A stretch of DNA of 64,000 bases, from positions 868,001 to 932,000 of the forward strand of contig JACATO010002731.1 in NCBI GenBank assembly GCA_018389105.1, in the 5' to 3' direction. Below the pieces are notes generated by a model. It made no database searches. It saw only the letters and a list, made by a program, of their open reading frames with translations, and was not told the DNA's origin. Source of the stretch: Nautilus pompilius. Taxonomy: Eukaryota > Mollusca > Cephalopoda > Nautilida > Nautilidae. The number at the start of each line of letters is the position of its first letter. The stretch's first letter is position 1. A program made the translations under genes and the position numbers. Positions 49,650-64,000 of this stretch are shown here, one piece after another.

Positions 49650-50700
49650 AGATATGTATCCAAGCTGGAATTTTAATGTAAAAGAAAAGGACATTTTAAT
49701 TGAAATGACATGAAAATAATAAAAAAAAAAAACATATAAAACAAATATCACTTGAGACCACTAGTCAATCACAGAAAGGAGTACATCTGTTTGTTATTCC
49801 CAGTAGCAAGTGCTGTGAAATGCTGACTTAACTTTGTCATCATTTACAACTTCAAAATATTTTAACATTTTTTACTGTAAAACAGGTTTCTACTGTTATC
49901 ATCATTTATCAGCCAATTAAAAACTATATGTATCAATCATTTGGTTTAAGATTTTCCTTTATTTATAGTTTTTACATTATATATTCAAGAAATAAAGAGA
50001 TCCTGAAGACTATATGAGTAGCTTCCAGGGTACATTACAAGTAATCATGAATTTCTAGAATCACAAATTCTATTGGCAGATTACCAGTACAGTATATACA
50101 AGATGTAATTGTATTCATCAAACTATTGTTCCTTCATCAGCATCTATAGGCTACATCTTAGAAGACTGAGGAAATCTGACTAGCCTTCTGCAATTATAAA
50201 AAAAAAGTTTAAATGCACTATAAGATTTCACTTCACCTTGTAGAAGACTGCTAAATCTTTACTCAATGTCATTCTGTAAATTTTCAAGTCTGGATAAATT
50301 TCTTCAAGTAAACCCTTAATGACAATTGTATTTCTAATTACATGTACAATATTCTCAATTTAGGCAAAAACAAAAACAAAGTCATCATGTAATCACCATA
50401 TCAATTACAGAAATAATTCCATTTACCAAATATGTGGTGAATATACAATTATATAGAGAGGAAAGTTCTTTTATTAGTTTATTTATCCAAGTGTCTGGAA
50501 ATAAAATTTGATGGATTAACAAATTATTCTCTATAACAATTAAAATCTCTGTAGGACTAAAAAGAACATTATAAAAACAAAAAAATGGCATTTTTAATTA
50601 AATCAAAACATTCTGAAGTTCATACAGATCCTTAGAATTTATTTTTTACCATTAAAAAAAACTACACACATTATTCATAAATTCTGTCAATTTAATCTTG
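49650..50700. other. A+T-rich DNA downstream of SDHA
   Basis: No gene or repeat recognised. It lies beyond the SDHA polyadenylation signal. Confidence 0.5.
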
Positions 50701-50704
50701 TAAT

Positions 50705-50710
50705 TTTATT
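50705..50710 (-). terminator. SDHA: Polyadenylation signal candidate for SDHA
   Basis: AATAAA on the minus strand, about 57 bases after the SDHA stop codon. This suggests a short 3' untranslated region. Confidence 0.5.
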
Positions 50711-50766
50711 TTAGACTAACTACATTCTAATACTATCAGTCATTCATTTACCACAGAAGGATGCAT

Positions 50767-60057
<9,291 letters not shown>

Positions 60058-60889
60058 CTGAAAAATAACATCACATCACAAGAGCCTATAATACTACCCA
60101 ACTGTAGTATTTAGCTACATATGATTTTATTTTTTCTGCACTAAAACATTAAAACAAATCTAATAAATTTTTCAGTCAACAATGAAAATAACAGAAATTA
60201 CAAAAGTCTTTACATTATAAAAAGGGATGTGCCAATTAATCATACTAGCCGGCTAATTATTAGGCTTCATAACAGTGGATAGAAAACGTTTTTTTTGTTT
60301 AGCCAGAAAAAACGGCATATTGCTCCTCTCAGAGTTTTTCATATTATACCAAGTTTTATCAACAAATAAATTTATCCAGATTAATAAATAACCAGGAGCA
60401 TCAACCTGACTTGGTGTGGTTACAAATCCCATAAGCATTCATTCAATCACAATCGCAACTATATGCATGTAGCCTACATACATTTTATTGCATTTCGGGG
60501 AGAAGAGAAGGGAAACTGTCATCTCAGGCACTTCCTCCACCCTTGCACATAACAAGCTAAAGGCCAAAACATTAAAAAGTCATACATACTGGTCTAATAA
60601 AAGTGCAATTCAATATTAAAAACATTTATGAAACTTCTAAAGGCTATCGGAAAACATATGTTGGAAATTTCCTATCTGAAATCAAGCTTCAAAATCCCTT
60701 TTAAACTGATCAACATAGTTATGTATTAGTCTGGATTTGAAAATGACTAAGTAAAAGCCAAAGTATTGAAAGTAATACCAGCTTAAAAACATTTACTAAA
60801 AATGATTATGAAAGTCTGTCAAAAGTATAACTTAATATTTAAAGTCAAAAACTTTTAAATTATAATTCAGAAACATCAATTTTTCACCA

Positions 60890-61430
60890 CTTTATGGATA
60901 CAGGCAGTTCCTTGCTGTGCCTGGCAGTTTTTACAGCCTTTTGAAATGCTGGATAGTAGGGACGAGTTAAGATCCTCTATCTTTTTCTCTATAACAGCTG
61001 TAATTTTTCGTTTTAATTCTTGAATAACTGCAATTTGCTTTCCTGTTGAAGAACAGAGCTTATTTTCTTCCTGTTAATGTTTTTTCAAAGCATTCCCAAA
61101 TCCAAAAAATGTCACTATTGATTCAGTAGCTGACGTTTGTGAAATGTCTGGATCACCATAACTTGTATCAGAGTTTGAGATTACATTTCACCTGGAGTTT
61201 TGCCTAATCACTTTTTTCTCAATATTTAAAATTTCTTCTATAAATCAATGCATTCATCAATCCATATGTCTTTACTTTGGAACTTCAGTTTGAAGCAAGG
61301 TCTTCTGCTGTTGCTTTTCTACATTGTTTTCAGCAGCATGTTTCACCTTCAAATAGATGTCTCTGCAGTTTTTCAACCTCAGGAGAGTTCTCAATTTTGA
61401 AGCTGCTTTGATGGAATCTTGTTTAAATGA
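60890..61430 (-). pseudogene. Degraded coding sequence of unknown origin in an SDHA intron
   Basis: One minus-strand frame with relatively few stops reads 'DSIKAASKLRTLLRLKNCRD' then 'YLKVKHAAENNVEKQQQKTL' (about 61,300-61,415). After a gap with stops come 'SYGDPDISQTSATESIVTFF' and 'GFGNALKKH' (about 61,080-61,170). Last comes a clean stretch 'STGKQIAVIQELKRKITAVI' and 'EKKIEDLNSSLLSSISKGCK' (about 60,900-61,060). The last part looks like an amphipathic helix or coiled coil. I do not recognise the parent. It may be a retropseudogene or part of an old transposon gene. Confidence 0.4.
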
Positions 61431-61549
61431 GTTTTAAAGATATCTATCTTTATCTTTAAAATATCTATGCTTAGAAACTTATCTGAAAGTGGATAGTTTT
61501 TCAGTGGTTGGGGATCACAATGACAGTTCGAACACTCAGTTTGTTAATA

Positions 61550-62065
61550 CAGTTGTGCCCCAGTATTCACGGGGGTTACGTTCCTAGAGCACCCATGAAG
61601 AGTGAAAAACCGTGAATATTGAATGTGGTCCATAAAAATGCCTATAAATGTCAAAATATAATGTAAAATATAATAAAAAAATATAAGTAAATATATATCT
61701 GCCTGAGACAGCGCCTCGTGGGCAGCAGCCAATCAGCAGCAAGGAGAAATGAATAACGCTCTCGGATTGGCTACTTTCAAACCTTCAGCCAATAGCATTT
61801 ATTTTATATTGATATTTTGCCGAATTTACGTTAGTATTTATATTACAAAATTAGTAAATTATATTGTTATTAATAATTTAGCGTTAAAAAGCGTGAAAAA
61901 ATATATATTGCCACGAAAAAAAAGCATAAAAAAATCGCGGAAGATATTTGCGATTCCGCGAATATGCAGGGGTTTCCACGAACAATTAGTAGTTAGGTTC
62001 TAAGGAAAATTCCACAAATAACCGGAGCCGCGAATGCCAAACTGCGATTACGCGGGGGTCTACTG
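61550..62065. mobile_element. pogo/Tigger-type MITE
   Basis: Flanked by TA, with inverted ends CAGTTGTGCCCCAGTATTCA on the left and the reverse complement of 'ttacgcgggggtctactg' on the right. Both contain a CGCGGGGG or CACGGGGG motif, as in many pogo/Tigger-derived elements. A second inverted 'gttacgttcc' / 'taggttctaagg' pair lies inside. It is 516 bp and non-coding. Confidence 0.65.
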
Positions 62066-62421
62066 TATTCTAAGAAACTTAGATTAGCAATTCCTGATCA
62101 GTCAACATAAATGCTATTAATAAAATGAAAAACAGTAGAGAAGCTTTCTATATCATGAAAATTTTACCTTAATGTTATACCAGTTGCTTACATTGGAATA
62201 TGCAAAACACATACTCATTCCATAATCAAAACAAATTGCTGATATATACATAATTCTACTTACTGCAAGAGAATATTCCAATAACAATGCGGTTCTATAT
62301 AGGCACCACATGCAATCTCTGATTTATGCCATCTTTTAATATTTTTAGTCTATTCATCTTTGTTTGTTTGTTCTTCTTCTTCCACCAAAATAATACATTG
62401 GCAGAATGTTGCAATATATTA

Positions 62422-62926
62422 CAAGTCGAGAATCCCTTATCCAAAAAGTTTCAAAATCCGAAATATTTTTGGAGTGACTTCAGCAGAAAATTCCAGGTGG
62501 TCCTGGAAAGATTCCTGGGTGACGTGCAAGTCCTGACACACTTGGTGTATGTGCATTACTCACCATAATTTTTGTGCTTTGTTGGTGGTGTGAATATACT
62601 TTGAAAACATTGAGGCGGCCTGCAAATACCCCTACAGTACCAGTAGGCCTACTGTAGCAATAGCTTACCTTTCTGATGGTTAAATCTACATCTTTTTCTT
62701 ATGGTTTCATGCACAAAATGGTTTTAAAATATTGTATAAAACTTCCTATAGGCTGTATGTATCCAGATGCAATTATATTGTTGTAAATGAACTTGTGTCC
62801 AGTCCCCATTGCTCAGTGGGTTAGCTACCAAATTATGCCAGTATATCTATATTCCAAAATCTGAAAATTTCCGGAATCCAAAACACACATGGCCCCAAGG
62901 ATTTTGGATAAGAGATCCTCAACCTG
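62422..62926. mobile_element. pogo-type MITE resembling mammalian MER2/Tigger elements
   Basis: The ends 'caagtcgagaatcccttatcc' (left) and, in inverted form, 'caggttgaggatctcttatcc' (right) match each other. Inside, 'ttctgatggttaaatctaca', 'ggtttcatgcacaaaatggt' and 'aaatattgtataaaacttcc' resemble the interior of mammalian MER2-type elements as I remember them. No coding sequence. The left flank is TA; the right flank has changed. Confidence 0.55.
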
Positions 62927-63059
62927 AATAAGTTTTCAAATTCTACTTGAATTGAGCAATTATTCGGGGTGATTTCATAATTTAATTTTCATTAAAAAAT
63001 GAATTTTTGTTAAGATATTGGACAACTGAATACATTTTAGATAGACAAAGTTTCATGTA

Positions 63060-64000
63060 TTAGGTTGTTACAAACGTTTTGTTGGTTTTTTTACCGCAAC
63101 AATGAGAATTCATATCTTTGCTGAATATAAAGTTTATCAATCAGAGTAAGTTCCATTACAATCAATACACTTCTGCCAATGAGATACAAGTGCATTTATA
63201 CCATTTTGAAAAAAAAATATGGATTTCTGGAGTCAATAAACTGTTGGAAGGCAGTTTCAATTGCTGCTTGGTTAGAGAAGGATTTCATATGGAGGAAGCT
63301 GTTGATGTGTTTGAAAAGGTGGTAATTTGTGGGAGAAAGGTCTGGTGAATAGGCTGGATAAGGGAGAATTTCGTACCCAAACGTGTTCGGTTTCTGAAGA
63401 GTCACTTTTGCAACATGACAATGTGCATTGTCGTGAAGCAGGATTGAGTCTCTTTGATTCACCAATGCCAACTGTTGTTGAGAGAGTTTCTGACGAACAT
63501 TTAATTCATGACAGTACCTTTCAGCTGTGATGGTTTTTTTTGTTTCTTATGACAAGTGAAGAGCAGATCAACAATCAACGATTTTGTTGTTGTTCAGTCA
63601 ACTTGTGAAGCACCCATTTGTCAAACTTTTTCACCTTGCCAATTGCATCAAGATGCAGGGAAAAGGTTGCAGTGCTTACGTCAAGCTCTCCAGCAATTTC
63701 TTGCACTGTTTTTCTTGGATTGGCTTCAACGGAGGCTTTCAGATGGTCATCATCACAGCTGGAAGGACATCCACTATGAGGCTCACATCTCCTGATCGAA
63801 ACTTTGCAAACCATTGTTGTACTGTGCGATCATTTGTTGTCCTTGCCCCATGCTTGCTTAATGTTATGAATTGCCTCGCTCACTTTGTGGCCTAGTTTGA
63901 ATTCGTGAAGCAAAGTGGCACAAAAAACTTTTCTATCCATGCTTCACTCAGAACCCTGAAACAAATATCCATTTTACGATTTTTAAAAAGGTAGGTTTTG
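63060..64000 (-). mobile_element. mariner transposon, internally deleted, runs off the window
   Basis: The terminal repeat TTAGGTTGTTACAAACG starts at 63,060 after TA. The transposase reads on the minus strand. Its HTH part is at 63,575-63,895 ('VEANPRKTVQEIAGELDVS', 'KFDKWVLHKLTEQQQNR'). It then jumps within about a dozen codons to 'KTITAERYCHELN', 'ILLHDNAHCHVAK' and 'AYSPDLSPTNYHLFKHINS' (63,196-63,530). About 80 codons that normally carry the first catalytic Asp are missing. The third catalytic Asp is Asn here (SPTN instead of SPTD). The order and motifs match the mariner group that includes Hsmar1/SETMAR. The other end lies beyond 64,000. Confidence 0.88.

Noticed and set aside
60253-60438. 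61-codon minus-strand open frame within the SDHA intron
   Set aside because: No similarity to SDHA and no splice sites. Chance frame.
62270-62340. Possible upstream SDHA exon on the minus strand
   Set aside because: A reading next to 'ctcttgcag' gives no match to the expected segment before GGYGRTYF, and a stop interrupts one frame.

Overview
The window is eukaryotic nuclear DNA from an animal. It has spliced genes with large introns, strong A+T bias (about two thirds A+T by eye), few CpGs over most of its length, many microsatellites, and many decayed transposons (Tc1/mariner, pogo, hAT, LINE, tRNA-derived SINE). CpG depletion with a CpG-rich block at about 38-47 kb points to a heavily methylated genome. 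I cannot name the species from sequence alone. The succinate dehydrogenase protein is clearly metazoan-like but not obviously from a well-known vertebrate.

Two genes are secure, both on the minus strand. (1) 50,767-60,057 holds the last nine coding exons (about 409 codons) of the mitochondrial succinate dehydrogenase flavoprotein subunit (SDHA). The stop codon is in the window; the N-terminal exons lie beyond 64,000. One intron has a GC-AG donor. (2) 25,394-27,622 is one 742-codon exon for a cytoplasmic protein made almost wholly of about 29 leucine-rich repeats. A splice acceptor lies 18 bases before its ATG, so at least one 5' non-coding exon is upstream. Its 3' end is ambiguous: stop, splice donor, or a shifted frame with an acidic tail.

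Layout: 1-16.8 kb is gene-poor, with microsatellites, SINE copies, a pogo-like element and a miRNA-like hairpin at 7.4 kb. 16.8-24.8 kb is a transposon cluster (fish-type Tc1, older Tc1 relic, GC-rich islet, hAT relic). 25.2-27.6 kb is the LRR gene. 29.3-30.5 kb is a LINE relic. 37.8-47.2 kb is CpG-rich and probably contains promoters; it is interrupted by a structurally complete Tc1-type element of apparent DD36E type with IR/DR ends. 49.2-49.6 kb is a RAC-type GTPase retropseudogene. 50.7-64 kb is SDHA, whose introns hold a hAT relic, a SINE, a small MITE, an unidentified pseudogene, two pogo-type MITEs and a mariner.

The genes do not form a functional cluster. No CRISPR array, operon, rRNA or canonical tRNA gene was seen. 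Several small open frames in the CpG-rich block remain unidentified and are reported at low confidence.
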